Counted from the first letter of the stretch, positions 25,065 through 34,533 are shown. The stretch: 64,000 bases of DNA from Pseudogemmobacter faecipullorum (GCF_020539525.1 NZ_JACDXX010000010.1:62001-126000), one strand, 5' to 3'. Notes: a model not told the origin generated them from the sequence alone. Program-made: numbers and translations.

Positions 25065-26075
25065 TTATTGCAGCAGCCATTCCTGGAAGCGGGCGTCGAC
25101 CGCCGCGCCATTCACGCCCCACCATTCCGCATCCATCAGAACGCGGCTGTCGAGGTGGTCGGTGGGAAGATTGCCGGCAAAATTCGGCAGCACGCTGCCT
25201 ACGGCATGTTTGTTCGACGGGCCGTAGGGCATGAATTCGGTGAAGGCGATCTGCTGGGCCGGTTCGGTGAAGAACTCAAGCGCGCGCATCGCGGCCTCTT
25301 TGTTCTTTGTGCCTTTGGGAACAACCCAGTAGCCGGTCTGCGAGGTCCAGTCGGTCCAGTCGATCCGCACGCCTTTATCGGCGCCAGAAAGGGCGCGCGA
25401 CACCCAGACCAGGCCCATTGCCGCCTCGCCGCTGGTCAGCAGCTGTTCCGACTGCGCGCCGGTTTCCCACCAGATCAGATCCTCTTTGATGGTGTCGAGC
25501 TTGGCGAGCGCGCGCTCGACATCGATCGGATAGAGATCTTCGGCGGCGACGCCATCGGCCAGCAAGGCGGTTTCAAACAGGCCGCTGGCGGCATATTTCC
25601 AGGCCGCGCGCAGGCCGGGGAAGTCTTCGGTATTGAAGAAATCCTCAAAGCCTTCGGGTTTCGCGTCGCCGAATTCTGCGCTGTTATAGGCCAGAACCGT
25701 GGCTTCGATATCGGCGGCCACGCGGTAGGTGCCGGTGGTGCCATCAATGAATTTATCGCGGTTGACGATGGTGTAATCGATCGGCTCGAGCCAGGCGGCA
25801 TCGGTTTCGAGGCCGAAGCTGTCATCGGTCAGCACCAGATCCCAGTCGACGGCTCCGGCCTCGACCATGGCTTTGAGCTTGGCATTGCTGGTCGGGCTGT
25901 CCTCGCGGATGGCAATCTCGCTTTGCGCGGCGGTAAAGGCATCAAAATAGGCCTTTTTCTGCGCTTCCTGATAACCGCCGCCAAAGCTGGTCACGGTGAT
26001 CGTGGTTTCGGCCTGGGCCGAAAGCGGGGCGAGGACGGCGCCGGCGAGAACGAGGCCGATTGCGGATTTTTTCAT
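25065..26075 (-). CDS. Periplasmic solute-binding protein, PotD/PotF-like
   Basis: A 336-residue protein with a signal peptide (residues 1-22, ending LSAQAE) and a two-lobed type II binding-protein fold. ITVTSFGGGYQEAQKKAYFDAFT near the mature N-terminus is typical of the spermidine/putrescine and opine/ABC SBP_bac_8 group. It captures the substrate for the permeases encoded downstream and is the first gene of the importer operon. GGGAGG precedes the ATG. The specificity (polyamine, opine or another cation) cannot be settled from the sequence. Confidence 0.85.
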   Translation of the reverse strand: MKKSAIGLVLAGAVLAPLSAQAETTITVTSFGGGYQEAQKKAYFDAFTAAQSEIAIREDSPTSNAKLKAMVEAGAVDWDLVLTDDSFGLETDAAWLEPIDYTIVNRDKFIDGTTGTYRVAADIEATVLAYNSAEFGDAKPEGFEDFFNTEDFPGLRAAWKYAASGLFETALLADGVAAEDLYPIDVERALAKLDTIKEDLIWWETGAQSEQLLTSGEAAMGLVWVSRALSGADKGVRIDWTDWTSQTGYWVVPKGTKNKEAAMRALEFFTEPAQQIAFTEFMPYGPSNKHAVGSVLPNFAGNLPTDHLDSRVLMDAEWWGVNGAAVDARFQEWLLQ

Positions 26076-26105
26076 TTTACTTCACCTCCCTGGGATGCTG
26101 CGTTC

Positions 26106-26134
26106 AATTGACGCATTATCTGCAGATTGGTCAA
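26106..26134 (-). promoter_or_regulatory. Possible promoter of the importer operon
   Basis: On the minus strand TTGACC (26134-26129) is followed after 17 bases by TCAATT (26111-26106). The -10 is weak. The strong inverted repeat at 26140-26155 lies immediately upstream. Confidence 0.35.
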
Positions 26135-26139
26135 GAAAT

Positions 26140-26202
26140 TTTTAGAAAACTAAAATAATCCTACCAATAATGCGGATTATGCTGAAAAAATTTTAGGATT
26201 AT
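26140..26202. promoter_or_regulatory. Operator region with two inverted repeats before the polyamine-type operon
   Basis: TTTTAG-AAAA-CTAAAA (26140-26155) is a perfect short palindrome. ATAATCCTA (26155-26163) and TAGGATTAT (26194-26202) are perfect 9-base arms 30 bases apart, with an extra GGATTAT at 26174-26180. The AT-rich symmetric DNA stands out sharply and is the likely target of one of the XRE-cupin repressors. Confidence 0.5.
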
Positions 26203-26237
26203 GTGCGTTTTTGCGGGAGATGCGCGGGCTCTGGCAT

Positions 26238-26271
26238 GAAAAAGCGCCACAGGCCCGGGGCCGGTGGCGCT
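26238..26271 (-). terminator. Intrinsic terminator after kdsB
   Basis: AGCGCCAC (26243-26250) pairs with GTGGCGCT (26264-26271), with further GC pairing inside the loop. On the minus strand it is followed by a T-run (26243-26239). It ends the capsule/Kdo operon about 60 bases beyond the kdsB stop. Confidence 0.75.
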
Positions 26272-26331
26272 GATTAAGCAGGGATGTTTCACAATAGTGT
26301 CGAATCTTCGCCCGCTGCCGGGGGGATCAGC

Positions 26332-27144
26332 TCAGTCCTCGCCCATCCGCGCCAGATAGCCCTCGATCAGCGCCACATCCGAGGGGTTGTTCAGCTCCCA
26401 GAATTTTGCGCCGGGCGCTGTCACCTCGACCACATCCACCGGATGGCCGTTTTCCAAAAAGCGCAGCTGTTCCAGCCCTTCGAGGCTCTCCAGCGGGCCG
26501 GGCTGCCAGCTGCCATAGGCGGCCAGGGCCGCCGGGCGATAGGCATAGAGCCCGACATGATGGAAGACCGGCACCTCGCCCGCGACCACACCCTGACCAT
26601 TGGTAAAGGGGATCACCTCTTTCGAGAAATACAGCGCCTGGCCCAGCTGATTGGCCACCACCGTCGTGGCGCCGACCCGGCCCGCGGCACGGTCGGCGAT
26701 GAAATTCTGCACCGCCTCGGCATCACAGCGCAGGATCGGCGTGGCGATGCCCGCGCCGGGATTTTTCCGCATATGGGCGATCAGCGCGGTAACGAAATGC
26801 GGCGGGGTCAGCGGCGCATCGCCTTGCAGATTGATCACGATTTCCGGGCTGAGCCCGGCATTCTGCAGCGCCTCGGCCACCCGCTCGGTGCCATTGCGCG
26901 CGGTCACGGAGGTCATGATGACCTCGGCGCCGATGCGCCTGGCCTCAGCGGCGATGCGGGCATCATCGGTGGCGACATAAAGGCCGGTCCGGCCTCCGGC
27001 CTCCTCTACCGCGCGGCGTCCGGCGATGACCGAGCGCTCCAGCAGGCTGCGCGCGACGCCATTCGCGCCTTTCAGGGTTGCCAGCGGCTTGCCCGGATAG
27101 CGGGTCGAGGCATAGCGGGCCGGGATGATGATGACAGTCTCCAT
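26332..27144 (-). CDS. kdsB: 3-deoxy-manno-octulosonate cytidylyltransferase
   Basis: A 270-residue KdsB: N-terminal nucleotide-binding IIIPARYASTRYPGKPLA (residues 5-22), INLQGDAPLTPP (the conserved QGD(E/A)P loop, about residue 105) and HHVGLYAYRP (about residue 185). It activates Kdo to CMP-Kdo in the cytoplasm. The start lies four bases after the kdsA stop. The pairing with capsule-export genes suggests a locus-specific supply of CMP-Kdo for a capsule or its lipid linker, in addition to the lipid A pathway. Confidence 0.92.
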   Translation of the reverse strand: METVIIIPARYASTRYPGKPLATLKGANGVARSLLERSVIAGRRAVEEAGGRTGLYVATDDARIAAEARRIGAEVIMTSVTARNGTERVAEALQNAGLSPEIVINLQGDAPLTPPHFVTALIAHMRKNPGAGIATPILRCDAEAVQNFIADRAAGRVGATTVVANQLGQALYFSKEVIPFTNGQGVVAGEVPVFHHVGLYAYRPAALAAYGSWQPGPLESLEGLEQLRFLENGHPVDVVEVTAPGAKFWELNNPSDVALIEGYLARMGED

Positions 27145-27148
27145 CGCC

Positions 27149-27985
27149 TCAGATCCCTTTGGCGAGGGCGTCGAAGGCGCGCAAACTGCCGATCAGATCT
27201 TTCAGCTGCTGTACCGGCACCATATTCGGCCCGTCGGAAGGGGCGTGATCGGGGTCTTCATGGGTCTCGATAAACAGACCCGCCACACCAACCGCGCAGG
27301 CGGCGCGCGCCAGAACCGGCACATATTCGCGCTGACCGCCCGAAGAGCCGCCCATGCCGCCGGGCTGCTGCACCGAATGGGTGGCGTCAAAGATCACCGG
27401 CCAGCCGGTCTCGGCCATGCGCGGCAGGCCGCGGAAATCGGTGACGAGGGTGTTATAGCCAAATGAGGTGCCGCGCTCACAGAGCATGATATTGCGGTTG
27501 CCGGTGCTTTCGACCTTGGCGGCGACATTATCCATATCCCAGGGGGCGAGGAACTGGCCCTTTTTGATATTGATCACCTTGCCGGTGGCGCCTGCCGCCA
27601 GCAGCAGATCGGTCTGGCGCGACAGGAAGGCCGGGATCTGCAGCACATCGCAGATTTCGGCCGCCGGCGCACAATGGCCCGGCTCATGCACATCGGTCAG
27701 CACCGGCACGCCGAATTCGTCACGGATGCGGCCGAGAATTTCGAGGCCCTTCTCCATCCCCAGCCCGCGTTTGCCGGCAAGCGATGAGCGGTTCGCCTTG
27801 TCATAGCTGGCCTTGAAGATGAATTTCGTGCCACTGGGCGCGCAGGCCTCAAGGATCTGCTCAGCCATCATCCGGGCGTGATCATGGCTTTCGAGCTGAC
27901 AGGGGCCACAGATCAGCGCGATGGGATTTTTGCCGCCGATAGCGATATCGCCGATGCTGACGATCTGGGGGGTCTGACTGGTCAC
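27149..27985 (-). CDS. kdsA: 3-deoxy-8-phosphooctulonate synthase
   Basis: A 278-residue KdsA. The motifs [15 protein letters not shown] (PEP-binding N-terminal part), [12 protein letters not shown] (the conserved KxSxDKANR), [11 protein letters not shown], and the C-terminal [20 protein letters not shown] are all present. It condenses arabinose-5-phosphate with phosphoenolpyruvate to Kdo-8-phosphate. It directly precedes kdsB; kdsC and kdsD are not in the window and would have to be supplied elsewhere. Confidence 0.94.
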   Translation of the reverse strand: MTSQTPQIVSIGDIAIGGKNPIALICGPCQLESHDHARMMAEQILEACAPSGTKFIFKASYDKANRSSLAGKRGLGMEKGLEILGRIRDEFGVPVLTDVHEPGHCAPAAEICDVLQIPAFLSRQTDLLLAAGATGKVINIKKGQFLAPWDMDNVAAKVESTGNRNIMLCERGTSFGYNTLVTDFRGLPRMAETGWPVIFDATHSVQQPGGMGGSSGGQREYVPVLARAACAVGVAGLFIETHEDPDHAPSDGPNMVPVQQLKDLIGSLRAFDALAKGI

Positions 27986-28099
27986 GCTGGTTTCTCCGTG
28001 CTCACGCGCCCCGGAACCGGCCGGGGATTTCCTTCTATTTGGCGTGCCGGGGGCTGCGAAGCAATGGCTGCGATGACATGGCGCGGGGGGCCGGGCCGG

Positions 28100-29110
28100 T
28101 CACTGCTGATAATAGTCGCGGTACCAGGCGACAAACGCCTGAACCCCGGTGCGGATATCGGTCGCGGGCTGAAAGCCGGTCAGCTGCTGCAGCAGGCGGG
28201 TATCGGCCCAGGTGGCGGGCACATCACCGGGCTGCATCGGCATCAGATTGCGGATCGCTTTTTTGCCGGTGGCGGCCTCAATCGCGGCGATGAAATCGCT
28301 CAGCTGCACCGGCGCGGCATTGCCGATATTGACCACCCGCCACGGCGCGACCGGCGACAGGCTGTCTCCGGCGGGCGGACCCGAGGGGCCGGGGCGGCGT
28401 GGCACGGCATCGATCAGCCGCCGGATCGCTTCGGCCAGATCGGTGATGCAGGTGAAATCGCGTTTCATATCGCCGTGGTTATAGACGTCGATCGGCTGGC
28501 CCTGCAGGATGGCGCGGGTGAATTTATAGGGCGCCATATCCGGGCGGCCCCAGGGGCCATAGACGGTGAAGAAGCGAAACATCGTCACCGGCAGATCGTA
28601 AAGATGGGCATAGCTATGCGCCATCGCCTCGCCCGCCTTCTTGGTGGCGGCATAGAAGGACATCTGGTGATCGGCTTTGTCAGTCTCGGCATAGGGCATC
28701 CGGTGGTTCGCGCCAAAGACCGATGAGGTTGAGGCCAGCAGCAGATGTCCGGGCGGGAAGGCCCGCGCCGCCTCGAGCAGTTCAAAGGTGCCGGTGATAT
28801 TGCTGTCGAGATAGGCGCGCGGATTGTCGATCGAATAACGTACCCCGGCCTGGGCGGCGAGATGCACCACCACTTCGGGGCGGTGCCGGGCGAAAAGCCC
28901 GCGCAGCAGGCCCGGGGTCTCGAGGCTGTCGGTGATCATCGCAAAGCCCGGATCCTGTTCAAGGATCGCCAGCCGGTGCTGTTTCAGCGTGACATCGTAA
29001 TAATCCGAGAGGTTATCGAGGCCGAGAACCTGCCAGCCTTCGGCCAGCAGCCGCTGACAGAGGTGAAAGCCGATAAATCCGGCAGCACCGGTGATGAGGG
29101 CGCGGGGCAT
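28100..29110 (-). CDS. NAD-dependent UDP-glucuronate 4-epimerase-like enzyme
   Basis: A 336-residue short-chain dehydrogenase-type epimerase. It has the glycine-rich NAD motif ITGAAGFIGFHLCQRLL (residues 6-22), SSVFGANHRMPYAETD with the catalytic Ser/Thr region, and YAATKKAGE containing the YxxxK pair (about residue 150). GVRYSIDNPRAYLDSN and GPWGRPDMAPYKF are typical of LpsL/CapI-type UDP-GlcA 4-epimerases, which make UDP-galacturonate. It would supply an acidic sugar for the polymer exported by the Wza/Wzc system of the same operon. Confidence 0.88.
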   Translation of the reverse strand: MPRALITGAAGFIGFHLCQRLLAEGWQVLGLDNLSDYYDVTLKQHRLAILEQDPGFAMITDSLETPGLLRGLFARHRPEVVVHLAAQAGVRYSIDNPRAYLDSNITGTFELLEAARAFPPGHLLLASTSSVFGANHRMPYAETDKADHQMSFYAATKKAGEAMAHSYAHLYDLPVTMFRFFTVYGPWGRPDMAPYKFTRAILQGQPIDVYNHGDMKRDFTCITDLAEAIRRLIDAVPRRPGPSGPPAGDSLSPVAPWRVVNIGNAAPVQLSDFIAAIEAATGKKAIRNLMPMQPGDVPATWADTRLLQQLTGFQPATDIRTGVQAFVAWYRDYYQQ

Positions 29111-29160
29111 AGGGGCTCACGTCAGTTACAGGGGATCGGGCAATGTCGCGTTCAGCATAA

Positions 29161-29190
29161 AGCAAAGCCCGCCGCAAATGCGACGGGCCT
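29161..29190 (-). terminator. Terminator or attenuator after the yjbE-like gene
   Basis: GCCCGCCGC (29169-29177) and GCGACGGGC (29182-29190) form a 9-base stem with one wobble pair and a 4-base loop. On the minus strand it is followed by TTTGCTTT (29168-29161). It lies between the yjb genes and the sugar-nucleotide genes and may reduce transcription of the latter. Confidence 0.65.
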
Positions 29191-29212
29191 GCCCTGGATT
29201 ATGCAGATTTTC

Positions 29213-29500
29213 TCAGTTGGTGGTGCTGGTGCTGCCCGAGTCGCCACCGCTGGCGGCAGCAGCGGCCACAGCAACCGCAGTGCCGATCGCCACGGCAGTG
29301 CCGACCGACAGCCCTGCCACTCCAAGCCCGGCACCAAGGCCGCCCGCACCGGCCGCACCGGCCGTACTTGCCGAAGCGGTCGTACCAGCGGTCGTCGAAC
29401 TGCCAGTTGCGGCAGCATTAGCAGGCGCAGTCTGCGCGAATGCCGACATCGGGCTGAGGCCGAGGGCCACGACAGTCATAAACTTAAATGCGAATTTCAT
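29213..29500 (-). CDS. Small secreted Ala/Gly/Ser/Thr-rich protein, YjbE-like
   Basis: A 95-residue protein with a signal peptide (residues 1-22, ending SAFA). The mature part is almost wholly Ala, Gly, Ser, Thr and Val, with a possible hydrophobic hairpin (AGLGVAGLSVGTAVAIGTAVAV region) and a Ser/Thr/Gly tail. Composition, length and position right after yjbF/yjbH homologues match E. coli YjbE, the small protein of the yjbEFGH exopolysaccharide operon, whose exact role is unknown. GGAG lies nine bases before ATG 29500. Confidence 0.65.
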   Translation of the reverse strand: MKFAFKFMTVVALGLSPMSAFAQTAPANAAATGSSTTAGTTASASTAGAAGAGGLGAGLGVAGLSVGTAVAIGTAVAVAAAAASGGDSGSTSTTN

Positions 29501-29564
29501 GCAGGCGGCTCCATTTATAGCAGGGGGAAATCCCGGGGAGGTGAAGGTTTGGCGAAACAGTCGC

Positions 29565-30137
29565 TCAATTGGCTCTGTAATACAACTCTAAGTAGCCAAT
29601 CTCGGGTGAGATCCACTGCTTAGACGCGAAAATTTTGCCCGCTTTGTCGAGCCAGAACAGATTCTGATAGGTTTCGGTAAAACCGCGGCAGCTTTCCTGC
29701 AGATGAGGGCCGCGCTGGTCGCTGACCCGGCTGACCTCGCATTCGGTTCTGATCCAGATGGATTGCTCATTGCCGTTCAGATAGCGCAGGCGGCGGCTGT
29801 AAGGATCTGATTGTGGGGCTGCGAGCGCGGCGAGCGTTTCTTCTGCATCTGCGCCCATCATATCGAAGGTGAAACCACGGCTTGCGACCACGACGCCGCG
29901 ATCAAGCGAGAGCGTATAGCGATCCTGGCTCATCCAGGTTTCAACGGTGCCATTCCTCGCCACCCGCTTGAGCAGGGCCTGGCCTCCGCCAGGGACGACC
30001 ACCACCATAAGCTGCTCGCCCGCGCTGACCTGAAGCTCGGGCCAGGCGGGGGTTTTGGGTTCGCTGACACTCAGGCTGCAGCCCGCGAGGCACAGGCTCA
30101 GAGCGGCAATCAGCCCGGGGGCGGAGAGGGGCCTCAT
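29565..30137 (-). CDS. yjbF: YjbF/GfcB-type outer-membrane lipoprotein
   Basis: A 190-residue lipoprotein. The lipobox LCLAGC puts the lipidated Cys at residue 20. The mature part is beta-rich and contains IWIRTECEVS and ESCRGFTETYQNLFWLDKAGKIFASKQWISPEIGYLEL, matching the YjbF/GfcB family found in exopolysaccharide and group-4 capsule operons. Its ATG overlaps the yjbH stop by four bases. Its function is thought to be in polymer secretion, but no activity is established. Confidence 0.8.
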   Translation of the reverse strand: MRPLSAPGLIAALSLCLAGCSLSVSEPKTPAWPELQVSAGEQLMVVVVPGGGQALLKRVARNGTVETWMSQDRYTLSLDRGVVVASRGFTFDMMGADAEETLAALAAPQSDPYSRRLRYLNGNEQSIWIRTECEVSRVSDQRGPHLQESCRGFTETYQNLFWLDKAGKIFASKQWISPEIGYLELYYRAN

Positions 30138-32299
30138 TTCCAGAACCTCGCCCAGCTGCTGTCGATTTCCGAGGCCTGCATTTTGCGTACCCCCTGATAA
30201 AGGCGGCCGGGAACATTCAGCCGGGCACCGCCATCGCGCAGAATGGGGCGAAGGGTTGAATTCATATTCATCGGGTCAGGCTTGCCGGTAAGCCAGGAGA
30301 GGGGGACGGTAATCTGAATACCCTTGTCAAATGAGCCCTCGCCAAAATCAGCAGCGGAAACATCCGTCCGCGTGGCGAAGACCGCGACCCGCCAGCCATT
30401 GTGAAACTCTCGTGCGAGGGTCAGCGTCGCCCCGGTATCACCGGCGAGATAGCGGCCCAGATCCAGCTGGGCGTGATAATCATTGCCGAAGTCGTAATAG
30501 GCCGAGAGATGGCCTGTCGCGACCTTGTAATCCTGAAAGCCGAAATGCTGATCGAAATCGCGCTGCCTCGTGTAATTGAGCTCGATCCCGAGGGCGAGGG
30601 CACTGTTCTGCGGTTTCCACAGCAGCTCGGTTGAAACGCCGCCGAACATGATCTCCAGATAGCCCGCGGTCACGCGGCCAAAGAGATCCGGGCCGGGCCG
30701 GAAGTAATAGCTGGCCGTCAGCTCCGGCAGGGTGAGGGTGCTGTCTTTATAGTAAAGCGTGCTGTCCGAGCGTACATGAGGCAGGACCGAATTTGACACC
30801 CGGTCCGATTTATCCAGGGTGCCAAGCAGCTTCTGATGGACCCGGCCAGCGAAAATCAGCCCCGGCAGCGGTTCATATCTGCCGCTGAGCGCCAGTCCGA
30901 CATCGCCGCGCAGCGGAGAGGACGGATCGAAATAGGAGGGGGTGATATAGGGTTTAAGCGCATAGCTGAACGCAGGCCAGGCTTCGGGCAGGCGTTCGAG
31001 CGGATCACGTGTGTCACGGATCACCGTGCTCACCCGCAGCAGATCCGGTGCGACCGGGTGAAACTCCAGCTCTTCCAGCTCGCTGCGTTGCAGGGTGACG
31101 CGGGTGACCGGCACCGAGTTATGGGTCAGGGTAATGTCAAATTCACTGACTTCAGCTGGAGCATGGCGCGACAGGATGCGTGCGGTGCGGCCCAAAGCCT
31201 GAGCGGGCTGGCCATAGAGGTTATTTCTGACCGAGACGCGCAGGCGGCTGCCATCATTGCGCAGCCCCTGCAGCGTGATGCCTTCACGCGCCAGTTCGGT
31301 CTGCAGCGCCCGGGTGACCAGGCTTTGATCGGCCTCCCCCCAGGTCGCGGCGGCCGCAGAATGGGCGGGCTGAACCGGTTGCGGCGCGCTTTCGCGCCCG
31401 CTGCCAAAAGCAGAGCGCTTCGGGTTTGTCGCATAGCTGAGCTGCAGGCCAAGCTCGGAGCCGTAGAGATAGCTGGCGCTGAGCGTCAGCCTGTCCGTGG
31501 CCTGCCAGGCCAGGCCAAAGTTGAGCTGGCTGTTGCGGTCAAGATTGACGTAATCACGCGCCGGATAGGCATCTGATGAATATTCGGCGATCAGGCGCAG
31601 CCGGTCACTGGCCTGCCATTCGATGCCGCCAAAGAACGCCGCCTCGCCGCGAAACCAGTTGTGCGCATCGAAACTGCCGCCGCTGCCACCAGACCAGCGC
31701 GGACGAATGTCGAAGCGGTCACTGAAAATGCTGAGCGGATTGCTGAAGCCGCCAACCCCGGCCAGACGGCCCCAGCCAAGCCCTACTGTGGCGCGCAATC
31801 GAGGCGTAACGCTTTTCGTCGCAACGATATATTCGCCGGAAGCCAGGCCTGTTCCGACAATATCGTTGAGGCCGATAGCCATTGCAGGCAGGATATTGCC
31901 TTCATCCAGAAAGCGATAATGCAACGAAAAACTGCGGTCGTTGGGCCTGGTATCGCTTCCGGGGCGTTTTTCCAGAATGGTGTAGCGGAACCCTCCCGAC
32001 AGACGGGGGGTCATCTGGAAGGTCATGGTGATGCGTGTCTGCCCGGCAAAATGGCTGATGGTCGTGCCCAGCTCCGCATCTTCGCGGCTCTGTGCCACCG
32101 GCATTTCGATCAGGCCTGGCACACCATAGGTATTATAGCCCCAGGACAGGGTCTGTGAGGGCAGGGTTTCGGCCAGGGCTGCGCCTGTGGACCCGGCTGC
32201 GGCCAGGGCGAGCCAGGCGCTGATCCAGCGCAAAGCCCTGGCCTTGCGGCAGCGCTGCAAGGCTTTCTTCCGGGAAGCTGAGCCTCGGGGCGGGATCAT
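30134..32299 (-). CDS. yjbH: YjbH/GfcD-type outer-membrane protein
   Basis: A 721-residue protein with an N-terminal signal peptide (charged first 20 residues, cleavage near ALAE, about residue 44). There is no lipobox. A long beta-strand-rich body suggests two barrels joined by a middle domain. TLSWGYNTYGVPGLIEMPVA at the mature N-terminus is the YjbH hallmark. The family is an outer-membrane component of exopolysaccharide secretion. It overlaps wzc and yjbF by four bases at each end. YjbG/GfcC, normally encoded between yjbF and yjbH, is absent. Confidence 0.82.
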   Translation of the reverse strand: MIPPRGSASRKKALQRCRKARALRWISAWLALAAAGSTGAALAETLPSQTLSWGYNTYGVPGLIEMPVAQSREDAELGTTISHFAGQTRITMTFQMTPRLSGGFRYTILEKRPGSDTRPNDRSFSLHYRFLDEGNILPAMAIGLNDIVGTGLASGEYIVATKSVTPRLRATVGLGWGRLAGVGGFSNPLSIFSDRFDIRPRWSGGSGGSFDAHNWFRGEAAFFGGIEWQASDRLRLIAEYSSDAYPARDYVNLDRNSQLNFGLAWQATDRLTLSASYLYGSELGLQLSYATNPKRSAFGSGRESAPQPVQPAHSAAAATWGEADQSLVTRALQTELAREGITLQGLRNDGSRLRVSVRNNLYGQPAQALGRTARILSRHAPAEVSEFDITLTHNSVPVTRVTLQRSELEELEFHPVAPDLLRVSTVIRDTRDPLERLPEAWPAFSYALKPYITPSYFDPSSPLRGDVGLALSGRYEPLPGLIFAGRVHQKLLGTLDKSDRVSNSVLPHVRSDSTLYYKDSTLTLPELTASYYFRPGPDLFGRVTAGYLEIMFGGVSTELLWKPQNSALALGIELNYTRQRDFDQHFGFQDYKVATGHLSAYYDFGNDYHAQLDLGRYLAGDTGATLTLAREFHNGWRVAVFATRTDVSAADFGEGSFDKGIQITVPLSWLTGKPDPMNMNSTLRPILRDGGARLNVPGRLYQGVRKMQASEIDSSWARFWK

Positions 32300-34497
32300 T
32301 CTTTTTCACTCTGATAGGAATAGCGGTAATTATAATACTGATAGCGGCCACCGTAGCGCGCGGCCTCTTCCTGGCGATAGCCATTCAGCACCGCCCCGCT
32401 GAGCTTCGAGCCCGCGCGTTCAAAGGCATGGCGCACGGCCTCGACCTCGCCCAGCTCGGTTTCCATATGCCGCGCCACCACAATCGAGGCCCCGGCATAG
32501 CGGCTGACGATGACCGGATCGGTCACGGCAAGCGTGGGCGGGCTGTCGATGATGATCAGATCATGCGTCTCGTTCAGCCTGCTGATCAGCGCGCTGAATT
32601 CCTGGCGCATCAGCAGTTCCGAGGGGTTTGGCGGAAAGCGTCCGGTCAGAATGACCGAGAGGCCATCAACCGGGCCGGGGATCAGCACCTCTTCAAGGCT
32701 TTTGCTGCGCGCCAGATATTCCGCCAGACCGGGGGTGTTCTTCTCTTTGCGCAGATAGCGGCGCAGATAACCGCGGCGCAGATCGGCATCAATCAGCGCC
32801 ACTTTCTGCCCGGCCTGGGCGGCCACCACGGCGAGGTTGATGGCGGTAAAACTTTTTCCGGCGCCAGGCGCGGCCGAGGTCAGGTTGATCGAATTGGTGG
32901 TGGCATCGAGCATACCGAAATGGAGCGAGGTGCGCAGCGAGCGCAGCCCCTCGGTCACCGGATCATCCGGATGCTGCAGGGCATGGATCGGGATAAACCC
33001 CTTGCTCTTGCGATTGCTGACCGCCGCCGGGGCAAAGCTGAGCGTGCCAAAGACCGGGATGCCGATCTGCTCGATTTCTTCCGCGCCGCGGATGCCACGC
33101 CGCATCAGGCGGCGGATCATCACAATGCCTGTGCCGGTCATCAGGCCCAGTACCAGGAAGATGGCGACGGTCTGGGCCGATTTCGGCGCGATTTTTTTGC
33201 CATCCGAATAGGCGGAATCGATCACCCGCACCGAGCCCACGGTCGAGGCGCGCAGCACCTGCAGCTCCTGCGAGCGGTTCAGCATCTGGGTGTAAACCTG
33301 CTCGGCCACGGCCAGATCGCGGCTGAGGTTAAAGATTTCCTTCTGCGTATCGGGCAGGCTGGCGGTATCCTTGCGGATCAGCTCCAGCTCTTTTTCCAGC
33401 GAGGCCCGGTTTTCGAGCAAAAGCTGATAGGTCGGGTGACTGGTGGTATAGCGCTTGCGCAGGTCTTCCTCACGCAGCGCCAGCTCGCTCAGCTGCGCTT
33501 CCAGCCAGGTGGCGCGTTCCAGCAGACTGCGGGTCTCATATTCGACATCGACCGAGCCCTGCTTCTGGCGGAAGGCATTCAGCACCTGCTGGGCGTGATC
33601 CAGGGCCTCGCGGGCGGCGGGCAGCTGCTCTTCGATGAAGCGCAGGCTGTTCTCGGCCTCGGCGGCGCTGCGCGAGATATTCTGCGCCACATAGGCGCGG
33701 GCAATGGCGTTGAGCACCCGCTCGGCCCGCTGCGGGCTGGGATCTTTATAGGTCAGGCGCAGCATCGAGGCATTGCGCGAGACCGAGGCGATGGCAAGGT
33801 TCTGCTGCACTTCCTCGACAGCTTCTGCCGTGCTGATCCGGCTGAGCAGGAACTGGCGTCCGGCAGGGCCCTCAAGCCGCGCGATATCGAGCAGGAAAGC
33901 CTCTTCTCCGGCCAGTCGCAGCGGCTTGTCCGCCTCGCCTTCAACCATCCGGCCATCGGGCAGGGCGAGGCTATAGCGGCCGCCCGCCAGAATTTGCAGC
34001 TCCATCTCCGCGCCGATCCAGGCATCGGGGACCCGCAGCGTGTTCACCTCAATCGCTTCATTGCCCCAGGCCCGGCTGGGGATGAGGCCGGGATCAGGCA
34101 GGCCAAGCCGCGCCGGCAGCTGGCCAAGCAGCAAAAAGGGGCGCGGCCTGGCCGTGGTCTGCAGATCCAGTTCCAGCACCGCTTCGGAAACCACCATACG
34201 CGAGCGCAGGATTTCGGTCTCGGTATCCACCGCAGCAGCGCCGCTGCCGCCATCGCCGAGCAAAGCCTGCATCCCTTCGGGCAGGGCCATTGCCCCGCCC
34301 ATCCGGGTTTCGAGCTGGATCAAAGCATTGGCCTGATAGATCGGTGTGGCGCGCAGCACGATGAACACACCGATTGCCACGGCAAGGGCGGCCGAGAGCA
34401 GGATCCAGTGCTTGCCCGCCCAGAGATTGGCGGCAAGGGCAAGCAGGTCAATCTCATCGCCGGCCTTGTTCTGGTCGGTGCTGGGTACTGCGGACAT
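32296..34497 (-). CDS. Wzc-type polysaccharide co-polymerase and bacterial tyrosine autokinase
   Basis: A 733-residue inner-membrane protein. It has a cytoplasmic N-terminus, a first helix at about residues 31-50, and a long periplasmic Wzz-like part with coiled-coil segments (about 270-410). A second helix (about 445-467, VAIFLVLGLMTGTGIVMI) is followed by a cytoplasmic BY-kinase with Walker A APGAGKSFTAINLA, Walker A' VALIDADLRRG and Walker B DLIIIDSPP. The C-terminus is a tyrosine cluster (YGGRYQYYNYRYSYQSEKE), the autophosphorylation site. It controls polymer length and export together with the phosphatase and Wza homologues encoded upstream. Confidence 0.92.
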   Translation of the reverse strand: MSAVPSTDQNKAGDEIDLLALAANLWAGKHWILLSAALAVAIGVFIVLRATPIYQANALIQLETRMGGAMALPEGMQALLGDGGSGAAAVDTETEILRSRMVVSEAVLELDLQTTARPRPFLLLGQLPARLGLPDPGLIPSRAWGNEAIEVNTLRVPDAWIGAEMELQILAGGRYSLALPDGRMVEGEADKPLRLAGEEAFLLDIARLEGPAGRQFLLSRISTAEAVEEVQQNLAIASVSRNASMLRLTYKDPSPQRAERVLNAIARAYVAQNISRSAAEAENSLRFIEEQLPAAREALDHAQQVLNAFRQKQGSVDVEYETRSLLERATWLEAQLSELALREEDLRKRYTTSHPTYQLLLENRASLEKELELIRKDTASLPDTQKEIFNLSRDLAVAEQVYTQMLNRSQELQVLRASTVGSVRVIDSAYSDGKKIAPKSAQTVAIFLVLGLMTGTGIVMIRRLMRRGIRGAEEIEQIGIPVFGTLSFAPAAVSNRKSKGFIPIHALQHPDDPVTEGLRSLRTSLHFGMLDATTNSINLTSAAPGAGKSFTAINLAVVAAQAGQKVALIDADLRRGYLRRYLRKEKNTPGLAEYLARSKSLEEVLIPGPVDGLSVILTGRFPPNPSELLMRQEFSALISRLNETHDLIIIDSPPTLAVTDPVIVSRYAGASIVVARHMETELGEVEAVRHAFERAGSKLSGAVLNGYRQEEAARYGGRYQYYNYRYSYQSEKE

Positions 34498-34533
34498 CAG
34501 CTCTTCCTGACAGTTGGTTCAGTTCACGGGGGC

